Positions 45,818 to 55,425 of a DNA stretch of 64,000 nt are shown piece by piece (position 1 is the stretch's first letter; the number at the start of each line of letters is the position of its first letter). Source of the DNA: Flavobacteriaceae bacterium UBA980 (GTDB lineage Bacteria > Bacteroidota > Bacteroidia > Flavobacteriales > Flavobacteriaceae); the NCBI GenBank assembly GCA_002292265.1, contig DBBQ01000039.1, forward strand, positions 73,101-137,100, written 5' to 3'. The position numbers and the translations under genes are program-made. The notes below the pieces were generated by a model. It saw only the letters and a program-made list of their open reading frames with translations. It ran no database searches and had not been told where the DNA came from.

Positions 45818-48800
45818 ATCTGAACGTTTTCTGACTCTGTTTCAGCCATTATATCTTCTTCTTTTTTCTCGATTAAAGCTCTTTCAACAGATTCTTGCGA
45901 GGGAAACTCTCCAGAAGCCAACCAATTGAAATAGACCTTAGCCTCATTGATCAGTGAAATGAAAATAGGCAGTAAAATCAAAGTCAAAATTGTAGCAAAA
46001 GCGATTCCATAGGAAACCGTAATGGCCATTGGCTTTAACCATTGTGCCTGTCTACTTTTCTCCAGAAGCAGGGGTGTAAGCCCCGCAACTGTGGTTGCAG
46101 AAGTAAGGAAAATCGCCCTAAATCGAGATCTACCGGCTAAAATCAAGGACTCTTTAAACCGATATCCTTCCTTTATATTCGAATTGAATTTTCCTATAAA
46201 AACTAACCCGTCATTAACCATGATCCCAATAAGCGCTATGACTCCAAGTAAAGAAATAATAGAAACCGAAAAGTTATGAACCCAATGCCCCCAAGCAACA
46301 CCGATTAAACTTACAGGAATTAATACAAAGAGTAAAATGGGTTGAGAATAACTTCTAAAGGCAAAAGCAATGGTTATATAAATTAAAATCAAAATGGGTA
46401 TCCCAGCTCTAGACAGGGAATTGATGAGTTTAAAGGCTTCTCGGTTCTGACCTTCGTAGGAGGCGCTCACCGTAGGGAGCCTTTCTTGAATTTTGGGCAT
46501 AATATTGCTTCGAATATCCGCCATGATGTCTGTGGCAGAGGCTTCTTCAGAATTTTTTAGGTCGGCTGAAACTTGGATTTCCCTTCTCCCGTCTAAGTGA
46601 TTGATAGAAACTTCTCCTCTTCTAATGGAATACGAAGCGATCTCTTTTAAAGCGACGAGATCGCCATTGGGTAAATCAATTTTCATGTCTTCTAGTTGGG
46701 TGATGGAAGAACGATCTTCTTTTTTGTAGCGAACCCATACCCGAATTTCATCTTGACCTCTTTGAAAACGTTGTGCTTGTACACCAAAAAAACCAGCACG
46801 AACACGACTCATTAAATATTGTAAGTCCAGGCCTAAGGCGTAGGCGTTGTCTTTTAATTCGAGTGTAATCTCTTTGATTCCCACGGGATCATTGTCCTCC
46901 ACATCCTTAAGTAATGCATTGGAATTTAAGGCATTCTTCAATTCAGTTTTTGCTTCTTTTAATTCTTGAATGTTGTTTGATAATAGCGATACCGAAACGG
47001 GTTTACCTCCAAAATTTGAACCAGATCCATAGACAATACTTTCAGCGCCAATGACGGGACCTACAAGTTCTGCAATCCGTGTAGAGACCATTCGAGAGCG
47101 GATGAGGTCAGGACGCTGTTCACCGGGGAGTAAGTTGATTGTTAGATTGGCCTTTGAAGCTCCATTACCGAGGGTTTTAATCGTATTGACAAAAAGAGAC
47201 TTTTCTTCCCCCTTGAGGTACTTCTCGGTAAACTCCTGGTCCACCAATTTGGACGTTTTTTCTATTTGAGTGATAATGGAGTCTGTGATTCTTTCGTTTG
47301 TTCCATTGGGCATGACTAAGTCAATGGAAATTCGGTCAGAGGCAATTGAAGGAAAAAAAGACGTTTTGATAATCCCCCCTCCAAAAGAACCAACAGTAAG
47401 GAGAAACAAACTAATAAAGATTGCGATGACTAAAAACCGATTGTTTAATGAAAATCGAAGTGACGGTTCATAAACACGATCTCGAATAGATTTCATAAAT
47501 AAATTTCCTAGTTTATTGATCTCTCTTAACTTAGAAAATGCTTTTGCAACAAGCGTTTTTGGATTTTTCTTCTTTTTCAGTAGCGCTTTTGAATGTGCTA
47601 AATGAGCCGGAAGTATAATCAGAGCTTCTATTAATGAAATAAAAAGGGTCAACATAACAACAACGGAAACTTCACCAAAAAACTCTCCTATTCTTCCATC
47701 TAAAAAGAGGAAAAGTGAAAAGGCCAAAATAGTGGTGATAATGGCAGATACTACTGGGGGAATTACCTCCATAACACCATCTATAGCTGCGCGATAGGGA
47801 GACTTTCCCTTTTCGTATTGCTGATAGATATTTTCTGCAATAACAATTCCGTCATCTACCAAGATTCCAATAACGATAATCATCCCAAATGTAGATAAGA
47901 CATTAATGGTGACACCGAAAAGTGGTGCAAAAATAAACATCCCCAAAAAGGACACCGGGAGGCCAAAAGCAACCCAAAAAGCCAATCTAGAATTTAAAAA
48001 GATGGAGAGGAATAAAAGCACCAATAGCATTCCCTGAAATATATTTTCTGTCAACAATTGATTCCGCTCTGTTAAAGTAACTGAAGCATCGTCAAGAACT
48101 TCTAACTGAGCGTTGTCGTTGGTTTCATTAAATTGAGTAATATACTTGCGAACCGTTGCTGCTGACGAGATCACATCTTCAGAATTGGTAGAAGTCACGC
48201 TTATATTGATTAAAGCATTGCCTTCCAAATAACTCCCATTGGGAGTTTCAGAAAACCGATCTTTTATTTCAGCTACATCTTTTAATAAAATCTGAGTTCC
48301 GTCAGAGAGAGACAATACTTCTATGTTAGAAAGTTGCTCAGCGTAATAATACTTGTTGTTTGCTCGGATTAAAAATTCTTCTGCATCGGTTTTAACACGA
48401 CCTCCTGTCACGATGATATTGGCTCTAGCTACCGCCTGTGCCACTTGACTAAAACTAAGACCGTAAGCCAAAAGTTTGTTTTCATTTACTCCGATTTCAA
48501 TTTCTTCATCTGGATATCCAGAGACGGTTATTTGAGAGATTCCCGGCAAAGCTCTTAGGTCGTTTTCAATTTGACGCCCAATTTTTTTAAGATTTAACAG
48601 TTTTATGTTTTTAGCAGTCAGTGCAAAATTGATTGTAGGCCGAATAGGTTCCCTCTTGGATACGACCAAAGGCTCCATCCCTGTTGGATAACTGGGTACA
48701 CGATCTACCGCGTTTTTAACTTCCAACAACATAAAGTTGATGTCCAAATCTTCTTCCACTTCAACGGTGATTGATCCTGAATTCTCTCTAGATACAGAGG

Positions 48801-49044
48801 TGACCCTTTCCACACCTCTCAAGCCTTTTAAATTGTCTTCAATTTTTAAGATCACCCCTTCTTCCACCTCCATCGGGGAAGCACCGGGGTAGACCACTGA
48901 AATTTGAACAATATGAGATTCTGTAAGGGGGAAATAAGAAGATTTTAATGATTTTAATCCTAAGATTCCAAACAATAAAAAGGCAATAATAACGACGTTA
49001 ACCGCAACGTGGTATTTTATAAAGTAATTTATAATCTTTTTCAT
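45814..49044 (-). CDS. RND family efflux pump inner-membrane permease (AcrB/HAE1-like)
   Basis: The 1076-residue protein has the internal duplication of RND pumps: a first span (VNVVIIAFLLFGILGLKSL), two large porter domains, and two groups of membrane segments with FGMIIVIGILVDDGIVIAENI and VIALIGIMVNDGLVFIGKF, each carrying the conserved acidic proton-relay region. It uses proton motive force to drive export through the TolC-like channel. It starts 9 bases after the adaptor gene stop and overlaps the tolC-like gene by 4 bases. Drug or lipid substrates not inferable. Confidence 0.93.
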   Translation of the reverse strand: MKKIINYFIKYHVAVNVVIIAFLLFGILGLKSLKSSYFPLTESHIVQISVVYPGASPMEVEEGVILKIEDNLKGLRGVERVTSVSRENSGSITVEVEEDLDINFMLLEVKNAVDRVPSYPTGMEPLVVSKREPIRPTINFALTAKNIKLLNLKKIGRQIENDLRALPGISQITVSGYPDEEIEIGVNENKLLAYGLSFSQVAQAVARANIIVTGGRVKTDAEEFLIRANNKYYYAEQLSNIEVLSLSDGTQILLKDVAEIKDRFSETPNGSYLEGNALINISVTSTNSEDVISSAATVRKYITQFNETNDNAQLEVLDDASVTLTERNQLLTENIFQGMLLVLLFLSIFLNSRLAFWVAFGLPVSFLGMFIFAPLFGVTINVLSTFGMIIVIGILVDDGIVIAENIYQQYEKGKSPYRAAIDGVMEVIPPVVSAIITTILAFSLFLFLDGRIGEFFGEVSVVVMLTLFISLIEALIILPAHLAHSKALLKKKKNPKTLVAKAFSKLREINKLGNLFMKSIRDRVYEPSLRFSLNNRFLVIAIFISLFLLTVGSFGGGIIKTSFFPSIASDRISIDLVMPNGTNERITDSIITQIEKTSKLVDQEFTEKYLKGEEKSLFVNTIKTLGNGASKANLTINLLPGEQRPDLIRSRMVSTRIAELVGPVIGAESIVYGSGSNFGGKPVSVSLLSNNIQELKEAKTELKNALNSNALLKDVEDNDPVGIKEITLELKDNAYALGLDLQYLMSRVRAGFFGVQAQRFQRGQDEIRVWVRYKKEDRSSITQLEDMKIDLPNGDLVALKEIASYSIRRGEVSINHLDGRREIQVSADLKNSEEASATDIMADIRSNIMPKIQERLPTVSASYEGQNREAFKLINSLSRAGIPILILIYITIAFAFRSYSQPILLFVLIPVSLIGVAWGHWVHNFSVSIISLLGVIALIGIMVNDGLVFIGKFNSNIKEGYRFKESLILAGRSRFRAIFLTSATTVAGLTPLLLEKSRQAQWLKPMAITVSYGIAFATILTLILLPIFISLINEAKVYFNWLASGEFPSQESVERALIEKKEEDIMAETESENVQI

Positions 49045-49053
49045 GAGAGCGGT

Positions 49054-50199
49054 CTATTTCTTTTGTTCAAAAGGAATAGGGAAAACCTCCATATCCTCAT
49101 ACGCCCCAATCAATGGCTGAGCAACGATTTCTTCTCCATCGGCAAGCCCTTGGATAAGGGCAAGGGTCTCGGTAAAGTGAATGGGATTTACCTTTTTCAA
49201 AATCAACTTATTGTCTTGAACTACAAACAGCTCTTGGGATTCATTTAGTAAGCCCCTGTCTACCGCAAAAACATTGTTGAACTCCATAGCGTTGATCTCT
49301 GCATTCATAAACATCCCTTCTTTCAGATTTTCATCACGCAATCGGATGAATACCTTTACCGATTGGGTTTGACTGTCTACCATCGCATTAATTCTAGAAA
49401 CTATACCGGTGTAGATGCGTTCATCGTCTATCGACTTAACCTTGACCTCTGCTCCCTCTGTTATATTGGACACATAGGACCTAGGAAGGGCAACTCTCAA
49501 TTCGTAATCCCCAGGAGCAATAAACTCCCCCAAATCCTGACCGGGCCTAATTAATGAACCTTCCGTAACATTAGCACTCACTAAAACCCCATTGAAAGGA
49601 GCTTTAATTTTATAAAAAGTCAAAGTCTTTTCTAAGTTTTGTAAAGTGTAATAGGAAGAGATGATACCACGACCAGAAACAAAAAGGCGAACCTTTTCAT
49701 CCATTTTTGGTAAGGAAGGAACTGGTTTTTTCAGGTCAAAGGATTTTAAATAGGCACTCCATAGCTCATAGGCTTTAGGAAAATCCAATTGTAAATCGGG
49801 CAATACAGAAGTAATAAGATTGTATAAGGAAGCCCGCTGTGCAATGACATTCGAACGAAATTCTGAAGAGGCTATCTGTACCAATTGCTGCCCTTTTTTG
49901 TAGGACTGTCCAGTTTTGAATAACGGATTTATCGTTTGCATTACGCCTTGTACCCTAGACGTAATTTGAATGCGTTTGTAGGCTTGTAAAACTCCTTTGG
50001 AAGGTATTTGTACTTGCAAAGGTCCATTTTTTGCTTTTAGAGTGTAGACTTCTTTGACTGAGTTTTCTGCTTTTTTTCTTGGAGAAGGATTACTATCAAT
50101 AATTAGTTTTGATAGTTGAAACGACAGTGCGATAACAACAAATCCTACAAAAAATAAGATCCATTTTCTCACTGTCTTAAGTGAAGTGTTCTTTGACAT
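49054..50199 (-). CDS. RND efflux periplasmic adaptor (membrane fusion protein)
   Basis: The 381-residue protein has one N-terminal span (KWILFFVGFVVIALSFQL) and the MFP layout: barrel-lipoyl half (GVLQAYKRIQITSRVQGVM, then YKIKAPFNGVLVSANVTEGS), a helical hairpin around residues 110-160 and a beta-barrel portion (VKVFIRLRDENLKEGMFMN). It bridges the RND permease and the TolC channel. First gene of the three-gene operon; the region 50200-50440 upstream should hold the promoter. Confidence 0.9.
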   Translation of the reverse strand: MSKNTSLKTVRKWILFFVGFVVIALSFQLSKLIIDSNPSPRKKAENSVKEVYTLKAKNGPLQVQIPSKGVLQAYKRIQITSRVQGVMQTINPLFKTGQSYKKGQQLVQIASSEFRSNVIAQRASLYNLITSVLPDLQLDFPKAYELWSAYLKSFDLKKPVPSLPKMDEKVRLFVSGRGIISSYYTLQNLEKTLTFYKIKAPFNGVLVSANVTEGSLIRPGQDLGEFIAPGDYELRVALPRSYVSNITEGAEVKVKSIDDERIYTGIVSRINAMVDSQTQSVKVFIRLRDENLKEGMFMNAEINAMEFNNVFAVDRGLLNESQELFVVQDNKLILKKVNPIHFTETLALIQGLADGEEIVAQPLIGAYEDMEVFPIPFEQKK

Positions 50200-50652
50200 T
50201 TGTTTAATGAAATAATGCTAAAGACTCGATTTTGATAAACACTTTCAATAAATTCTTAGATTTTATGGTCAAAAGTGTTCTTTTTGAGCCCTTTTGTTTA
50301 ACAATTTTTTTCAAAGTTAAAGCATAATTATGACTATACCTAAACACCGTTGTTTATATTTAAGTTAACTACTCGATGGCTTAGATTGAAAAGGTTTAGA
50401 AAAAGGCTAAGTTATTTGTATTTTTTATGAGCTATTTTACGGTGCCTCACTTGAGTCTCCATGACGAGAAATGAGTTGCTTTTGCGAAGCGTTGAATTAA
50501 GGATTGGATGAAGCCACAAATGTACCACAACAAAACTCCACACCGAGGTAAGGGGTTTTTAGGTACGTATACAAGTTTGTGAAGTTTGTAGGTCTGGAAC
50601 ACTTTTGGAACTCGCACAGAGGAACTCTTGCGCCCAAACGGAAAACACGAAA

Positions 50653-52203
50653 CTACCGCATCCCTCCTTTCCTGTTTGGACTTCTTTTTTTGGGCCAAAT
50701 CATTTGTTTTCCTGTTCTTTTACTGACAGGTAATACACTTTTTTCTCGAGAACTTTTTTCGGGATCTTCAGAGGCCATGTAGGCTAGTAGTGCAGTTAGG
50801 ATGACATTGTTTTTAATATCGTCAAAGATAAGTTTGTCATAGGTGTCCCGGTTGGTGTGCCAGGTATAATCACGATAGGACCAATCCAGCGAACTTAGAT
50901 TAAAGGCAGGAGCACCAGCGGCTACAAAAGAGGCATAATCCGAACCTCCACCTCCAGGAGTACCTGGGAAAGTTGTTTCAATATGTTTTGTTACAGAAGT
51001 AGGGACTTTAGCAAGCCATTTCCCAAGATATTCATAGGCATGTAAATAGCCTTGCCCTGAAAGATTTACGACTCTCCCAGTCCCGTTGTCTTGATTAAAT
51101 ACGGCTTGAATGTTTGCGATAATTTCTGGATGATCTTCAACAAAAGCACGAGATCCGTTTAAACCTTGCTCTTCGCTCCCCCAGTGTCCAACAAGAATAG
51201 TTCGTTTGGGATTGGGATACATTTTTTTTAAGATTCTCATAGTTTCCATCATGACAAGAGATCCAGTACCATTATCTGTTGCACCAGTACCCCCGTCCCA
51301 GGAGTCAAAGTGAGCGGATAAAACCACATATTCTTCCGGTTTCTCCGTTCCTTTTATTTCCCCTATGGTATTGAAGGTAGGGACTTCTCCTAGTTCCTTA
51401 GAAAGTGCGGTTATATTTATTACAGGTTTTTGACCTCTTGCGGCTAAGCGATACATTAGCGTGTAATCTTCCAACTCCAGACTCACTGTGGGGATGGCTT
51501 TGGTACGGGCACTAAAAATTTTACTGGTTCCAAAACCTCGTGACCAATAGGAACTGATTAGACCGGCAGCATCACTTTCTTCTAGGGCTTTTGCGATACT
51601 TCTTGAATTGTAGCCCGTGTTTTTGAGGTTGGTCCTCCACCTTTTATACAACGAATCCCGTTCGGTTTTCATTTTCTCAAAAGAATCCTTAATAGCAAAC
51701 TTTTCCCAATTGTAATCCGGTCTCCCAGTTGGCTCCATTCTTGAAATCAAAACGATTTTCCCCTTTACATTAGGGAGCCAGGACTTAAATTCTTCTGGGT
51801 TGGTTACCTCGGGCAAAATTATAACTTCTGCTGTTATTCCTTTTTTGGAAGTAGAAGGACTCCAGGCGAGTTGCGTTCCACGTAAACTCTGGACTCGAGG
51901 TTGTAACATATCGATATGCGATATTCCTCTTTCCCAACCTCGCCAAGTACCAAAACTTTCGTTTTTTGCTTCGATGCCCCATTGCGTGTATTTTCCTAAA
52001 GCCCAGTCGTGCGCTTTTTTCATTTGGGGCGTCCCTACTAATCTAGGGCCGATCCCGTCTAGTAATTCTTGGGCTAGAATTTCTAGTTGTGAATTTTCCT
52101 CAGCTTCTTTTATAATATCTTCTATTATTGATTCCTCTTGTGCAAAAGTAACTGTACCTAAAAGGAGCAATAAAAGACTTATACTAGTCGAGATCGTTTT
52201 CAT
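50653..52203 (-). CDS. M28 family zinc peptidase (glutamate carboxypeptidase-like), secreted
   Basis: The 516-residue protein has a signal peptide (LLLLLGTVTFAQ), a PA-like insert in the middle, and the M28 zinc ligands: HFDSWDGGTGATDNGTG, the catalytic glutamate in GHWGSEEQGLNGS, and later D and H residues (FNQDNGTG; DYTWHTNRDTYDK). Secreted aminopeptidase/carboxypeptidase activity on peptides is expected. It carries an extra basic tail (KRTGKQMIWPKKRSPNRKGG) beyond the fold. The region 50440-50640 downstream is unexplained. Confidence 0.88.
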   Translation of the reverse strand: MKTISTSISLLLLLLGTVTFAQEESIIEDIIKEAEENSQLEILAQELLDGIGPRLVGTPQMKKAHDWALGKYTQWGIEAKNESFGTWRGWERGISHIDMLQPRVQSLRGTQLAWSPSTSKKGITAEVIILPEVTNPEEFKSWLPNVKGKIVLISRMEPTGRPDYNWEKFAIKDSFEKMKTERDSLYKRWRTNLKNTGYNSRSIAKALEESDAAGLISSYWSRGFGTSKIFSARTKAIPTVSLELEDYTLMYRLAARGQKPVINITALSKELGEVPTFNTIGEIKGTEKPEEYVVLSAHFDSWDGGTGATDNGTGSLVMMETMRILKKMYPNPKRTILVGHWGSEEQGLNGSRAFVEDHPEIIANIQAVFNQDNGTGRVVNLSGQGYLHAYEYLGKWLAKVPTSVTKHIETTFPGTPGGGGSDYASFVAAGAPAFNLSSLDWSYRDYTWHTNRDTYDKLIFDDIKNNVILTALLAYMASEDPEKSSREKSVLPVSKRTGKQMIWPKKRSPNRKGGMR

Positions 52204-52318
52204 ACTTTGTTGATTTAATATGGAAAAGTAAACCTTAAAAGTATTAAAATTAACAGACTTCTAGATTGAGTATCCCTGAATGTTCTTCCCGAAATTTTGA
52301 AAAGGGTAGTTTGGTGGA

Positions 52319-52432
52319 TTAAGAATTGTGTTTTTTCTTACCGAATTTTTGTCTCAATACGATTCGAAAGTAAAAGTAGATATAAATCAAAAAGACTATA
52401 CATCCGACAATAAACATGACTTTATTATTCAT
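52319..52432 (-). CDS. Small single-span membrane peptide (37 aa)
   Basis: A 37-residue frame with one clear span (MFIVGCIVFLIYIYFYF) and a basic tail (RQKFGKKKHNS) follows the 120-residue membrane-protein gene by 6 bases on the same strand. Its size is below typical annotation limits; support is the span and operon-like spacing. Confidence 0.45.
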   Translation of the reverse strand: MNNKVMFIVGCIVFLIYIYFYFRIVLRQKFGKKKHNS

Positions 52433-52438
52433 AATCTC

Positions 52439-52801
52439 TTATTTTGAATCTTTTCTTCTTTGTCTAATGGCAATAGCAAAACCTAAAATGGTTACCGGCC
52501 AAAGACCGACATACAAACCTTCGAGTTGTTGTCCTGAAAACCAGAGATAAATTGAATAGAGAAAGCTTAAAAACGCTAACAGTATGGGATAATATTTTTC
52601 AAGAAATTTCATATTACGTAAGTTAGGTAAATTATATGTAAAAAGATAGATCCATGCACACAAATGCATAGTAAAGAGAATAATCCATGTCGTAACAAAT
52701 AAAAAAATTATCGGGTTGGTCTTAGATTCTCCCTTAGTGGTCTTAGGGTCTGTGTCTTTGAGGTCTTGGTTTTTATTGTATATTCGCACCACGTTGTTCA
52801 C
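52439..52801 (-). CDS. Hypothetical membrane protein
   Basis: The 120-residue protein has about three membrane spans (NPIIFLFVTTWIILFTMHL, YPILLAFLSFLYSIYLWF, GLWPVTILGFAIAIRQ) and no family I recognise. It is followed by a tiny single-span peptide. Both may form a small membrane unit. Confidence 0.5.
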   Translation of the reverse strand: MNNVVRIYNKNQDLKDTDPKTTKGESKTNPIIFLFVTTWIILFTMHLCAWIYLFTYNLPNLRNMKFLEKYYPILLAFLSFLYSIYLWFSGQQLEGLYVGLWPVTILGFAIAIRQRRKDSK

Positions 52802-52862
52802 GCAACGGAATAACTTAAAGGATTTGTTAAGTATGGTTGCTTTTCAAATCCTTTTTGCTTTT

Positions 52863-52887
52863 AAAAAAAACCCTCCACGCGGGAGGG
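52863..52887 (-). terminator. Terminator after the NTF2-like lipoprotein gene
   Basis: CCCTCC (52871-52876) pairs with GGAGGG (52882-52887), and the minus strand ends in a run of T residues. It belongs to the set of near-identical terminators seen at 56730 and 57513. Confidence 0.7.
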
Positions 52888-52932
52888 AGAATTTGATTTT
52901 GAACTGTGATCATACCCTTTTCAAAAGAGCAT

Positions 52933-53418
52933 TTACTCACTGCTCATATTTGCAATATAATCTGTAGGGTTAAAAATAAAAGCACCTTCAACTATTTTAT
53001 CACCTTCCCATCGCATCCAGTTGTGGACAGGATTATTGAGTGTTACACCCGTTGCTTTTGAAGTTGCAGACCATGTAAACCACATATTCGTGAAGATGCT
53101 CCCGTCATCAAGAATAAAGGTTCCTGTATTCCATTCTTTGTATTGAATGTTATTGTAGAATTGACTCCCTTCTGCAAAACCAGAAATCATATCTTTGGCT
53201 GATACGTCATCTGCGTTGATATGAATCACAGCATCTTCTGAAAATAAATCCATCTGACTATCAAAATTATTATTGATGTAAGCTTGGTGAAATTCAATAA
53301 TCCTTTTTGATTTTGCATCCTCCATTTTAATAATGCCAGTTTGGTATGGAGTTTTTTCTGCTTTTGGGGTACAACTAAATACCAGCATAGAAATAAAAAT
53401 AAGTGTGATTTTTTTCAT
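52933..53418 (-). CDS. NTF2-like (SnoaL-type) lipoprotein
   Basis: The 161-residue protein has a lipobox (ISMLVFSCTPK) and a small NTF2-like barrel: FHQAYINNNFDSQMDLFSED, MISGFAEGSQFYNNIQY, and MWFTWSATSKATG. NTF2-like domains are ligand-binding or enzyme scaffolds; no active-site set is evident. It leads a run of secreted or lipoprotein genes and uses the leader repeat just upstream of its start (53419-53440). Confidence 0.65.
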   Translation of the reverse strand: MKKITLIFISMLVFSCTPKAEKTPYQTGIIKMEDAKSKRIIEFHQAYINNNFDSQMDLFSEDAVIHINADDVSAKDMISGFAEGSQFYNNIQYKEWNTGTFILDDGSIFTNMWFTWSATSKATGVTLNNPVHNWMRWEGDKIVEGAFIFNPTDYIANMSSE

Positions 53419-53831
53419 TTTAATTGATTTATGATTAAGAATGATAAAGATACAAAATCTTCAATGTCTATATCCTCCGTTTTACTGTACCACATGAATA
53501 GAAAATACCTCTGATTTAAAAATCAGTAATCTATGTAATTAGTATTGTTTTCAATAATTTTTAATAATTGTGTAGTGTCAAAAGCAATGTTAAGTGTTTT
53601 TGTAAGACTCCTGTTTCATCCTCATTCATCTTATCATTAGAATATTTGATGAGACTCGACGGAAACCCATTTTTCCAACAAAATATGAATATTATTTCCC
53701 CCACTTACAAATTGTACAACACTCGTACATCTCTTAAATTTTCTTGTAATTTACAGGACGTTCTAGTTCAAATGCTCGTAGGTAAGCTACCGCTTATAAT
53801 AGGGATAAAGCCTTTGAATTGAATACATAAA

Positions 53832-53884
53832 AAAAGTGGGGTTAAATTGAATCTTTCTTTTTCACAGCAATTATCCCCACTTTT
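53832..53884. other. Hairpin-forming element in the 53.4-54.1 kb gap
   Basis: AAAAGTGGGG pairs with CCCCACTTTT, and inside it AATTG with CAATT, around an 18-base loop. It could be a bidirectional terminator; its arms resemble the element at 36654. The 53419-54123 gap otherwise holds no gene I can support. Confidence 0.35.
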
Positions 53885-54123
53885 ATCACAAACTAAACAA
53901 AAATCAAATAAAAAAAAGAGATGCGTAGTGGTGGTTTATCATCAGTCAAACATTTTCAATTTCATTAAACCTACAACCCTAATTTCTTACACAAATATCA
54001 AATTTAAATGAATGTAAATCAGACAAATAAAACACTATCTAACTATTGTTGTATAAGGAATATTTATTATTTGAAAGGTTTATATGTGAATAATAAAATG
54101 CTATAACGATAAATTCGTAGAGA

Positions 54124-54615
54124 TTATAAGGGTTTTTTGAAAATATAACGTGAAAGATAAATTCCATTTGGGTCTTTATCTCCACTTGATTCAACACCTC
54201 CTGTCACAAAAGCCAATTCCCAGCCATCGGCAGTCATTTGATTTAATTTTGATTTTACCATTGCATCGTTTGTTGCAATATTGTTAAATCTAATTCCACC
54301 TATATTATAGAAGTTTAATAGTTTCGTTTCTTCAAATGCTTTTGTTCTAATATCCTTACGCTTGTCGTTTTTGGATTTATCTTTTTCACCATCTTCCATT
54401 CTCACAGTGGTAGATGGATTGTAGTCAACTACTTCTGTCTTTGCTATCATTCTTGACCTTCCCAGTCCCTTAGGCACAACTGATTCTACTACAGTTACAA
54501 TTTCATATTCGTATTGCTGAACTGTTGAAATTTCTTCGCTTTTAAAGCCGGTGATAATAGCAGCAAATCCAATTAATGCACATATTCCAATTACGATATC
54601 TTTACTAGTCTTCAT
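54124..54615 (-). CDS. Exported protein with DUF4177-like C-terminus
   Basis: The 163-residue protein has an N-terminal hydrophobic segment (VIGICALIGFAAIITGFK) followed by a region that ends in KLNQMTADGWELAFVTGG, like the small DUF4177 domain (two-layer sandwich, function unknown). The central part is charged and probably disordered (DGEKDKSKNDKRKDIRTK). It is read on the minus strand within the secreted-protein cluster. Confidence 0.5.
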   Translation of the reverse strand: MKTSKDIVIGICALIGFAAIITGFKSEEISTVQQYEYEIVTVVESVVPKGLGRSRMIAKTEVVDYNPSTTVRMEDGEKDKSKNDKRKDIRTKAFEETKLLNFYNIGGIRFNNIATNDAMVKSKLNQMTADGWELAFVTGGVESSGDKDPNGIYLSRYIFKKPL

Positions 54616-54656
54616 TTTTGTTTGATTTTAAATTATATCTCAATATACTATTTCCA

Positions 54657-54740
54657 TCACAAAATTTTAGTGAATTCTCTATACGATCTACTCTTTTATA
54701 AAATTAGAAATCCGCTGAATTTAATGAAGCGGATCTGCCG
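54657..54740 (-). repeat. Diverged intergenic repeat, copy 1
   Basis: This stretch ahead of the DUF4177-like gene shares a string (TCACAAAATTTTAGTGAATT, then GCGGATCTGCCG) with 55645-55725, and its core (ACAAAATTTTAG) with short segments at about 55096-55112 and 55399-55414. In each case it lies just upstream of a minus-strand gene, so it probably includes promoter or leader sequence. Confidence 0.45.
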
Positions 54741-54847
54741 ATGATTTAATTGAAATTAAAGGGAACAATACAATAGCAAAATTAAAGATAGCTTTCTTTG
54801 TTCATGAAAAGTATGTGAAAGGAGGAGTTTTAAAAGGAGTTAGGATT

Positions 54848-55072
54848 CTAAATTGAGCAATTAACCTCAACTAACATACCTGTATTAATTTCTTCTTGAG
54901 TTAGTAAAATGGTGATTTCTGAATTTTCAAAACCATCACATTGCGCTTTACAAGGATTTGAATATTGATTATTACCTGCACAAACAGGATTGTATTCTTC
55001 AGTACAGAAACACTCTTCAGTATTGTGATTACAGGAAAATAAAAAAGGGAGTATTAAAAGAAATTTTTTCAT
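54848..55072 (-). CDS. Kazal-like domain lipoprotein
   Basis: The 74-residue protein has a lipobox (LILPFLFSCNHN) and a Kazal-type cysteine pattern (CFCTEEYNPVCAGNNQYSNP, then CKAQCDGFENSEI). Kazal domains inhibit serine proteases. The domain is shortened at the end relative to animal ones, so inhibitory activity is uncertain. Probably anchored at the outer membrane. It belongs to the secreted-protein cluster and follows the GC-rich hairpin-free gap at 54741-54847. Confidence 0.7.
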   Translation of the reverse strand: MKKFLLILPFLFSCNHNTEECFCTEEYNPVCAGNNQYSNPCKAQCDGFENSEITILLTQEEINTGMLVEVNCSI

Positions 55073-55143
55073 TCTTTCAAATCTACTAAATCCAATTCAA
55101 AGTTTTAGGAAGGGAGGGTAGTAGATAGACTTTTTGTTAGGTT

Positions 55144-55377
55144 TTAATCTCTACAGTAGGTATCTCCAACTTCATATTGATTATAAACTGCCTCGGTTAC
55201 AGCCCCAGAAGGAATTGCACCAAATTCATCAACCGTAGCTTGATTCCTATTTATACCGTCATCAAAAAAGAATAAAAAATTAATTCCTGTTTTTTCCTTT
55301 CGGGTAATTACTACACAATTATCAACTGCACAGCTATTTAAAGAGATTAGAAATAGGATTAAAAAAAGTTTTTTCAC
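55144..55377 (-). CDS. Small lipoprotein of unknown function
   Basis: The 77-residue frame starts at GTG (MKKLFLILFLISLNSCAVD, lipobox cysteine near residue 16) and ends in a polar, cysteine-containing tail (AVYNQYEVGDTYCRD). Nothing is recognised. A 32-base segment ahead of its start is nearly the same as that ahead of the Kazal-like gene, so the two probably share regulation or ancestry. Confidence 0.6.
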   Translation of the reverse strand: MKKLFLILFLISLNSCAVDNCVVITRKEKTGINFLFFFDDGINRNQATVDEFGAIPSGAVTEAVYNQYEVGDTYCRD

Positions 55378-55425
55378 ACACTCAAATCTACTAAATCCAT
55401 CACAAAGTTTTAGGTTGGGATCTGA

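Noticed and set aside
50447..50698. An 83-codon minus-strand frame.
   Set aside because: It overlaps the end of the M28 peptidase and reads as chance; only the unusual composition is reported as a finding.
53568..53822. An 84-codon plus-strand frame in the 53.4-54.1 kb gap.
   Set aside because: No signal peptide, membrane span or known motif, and low-complexity composition typical of non-coding AT-rich DNA.
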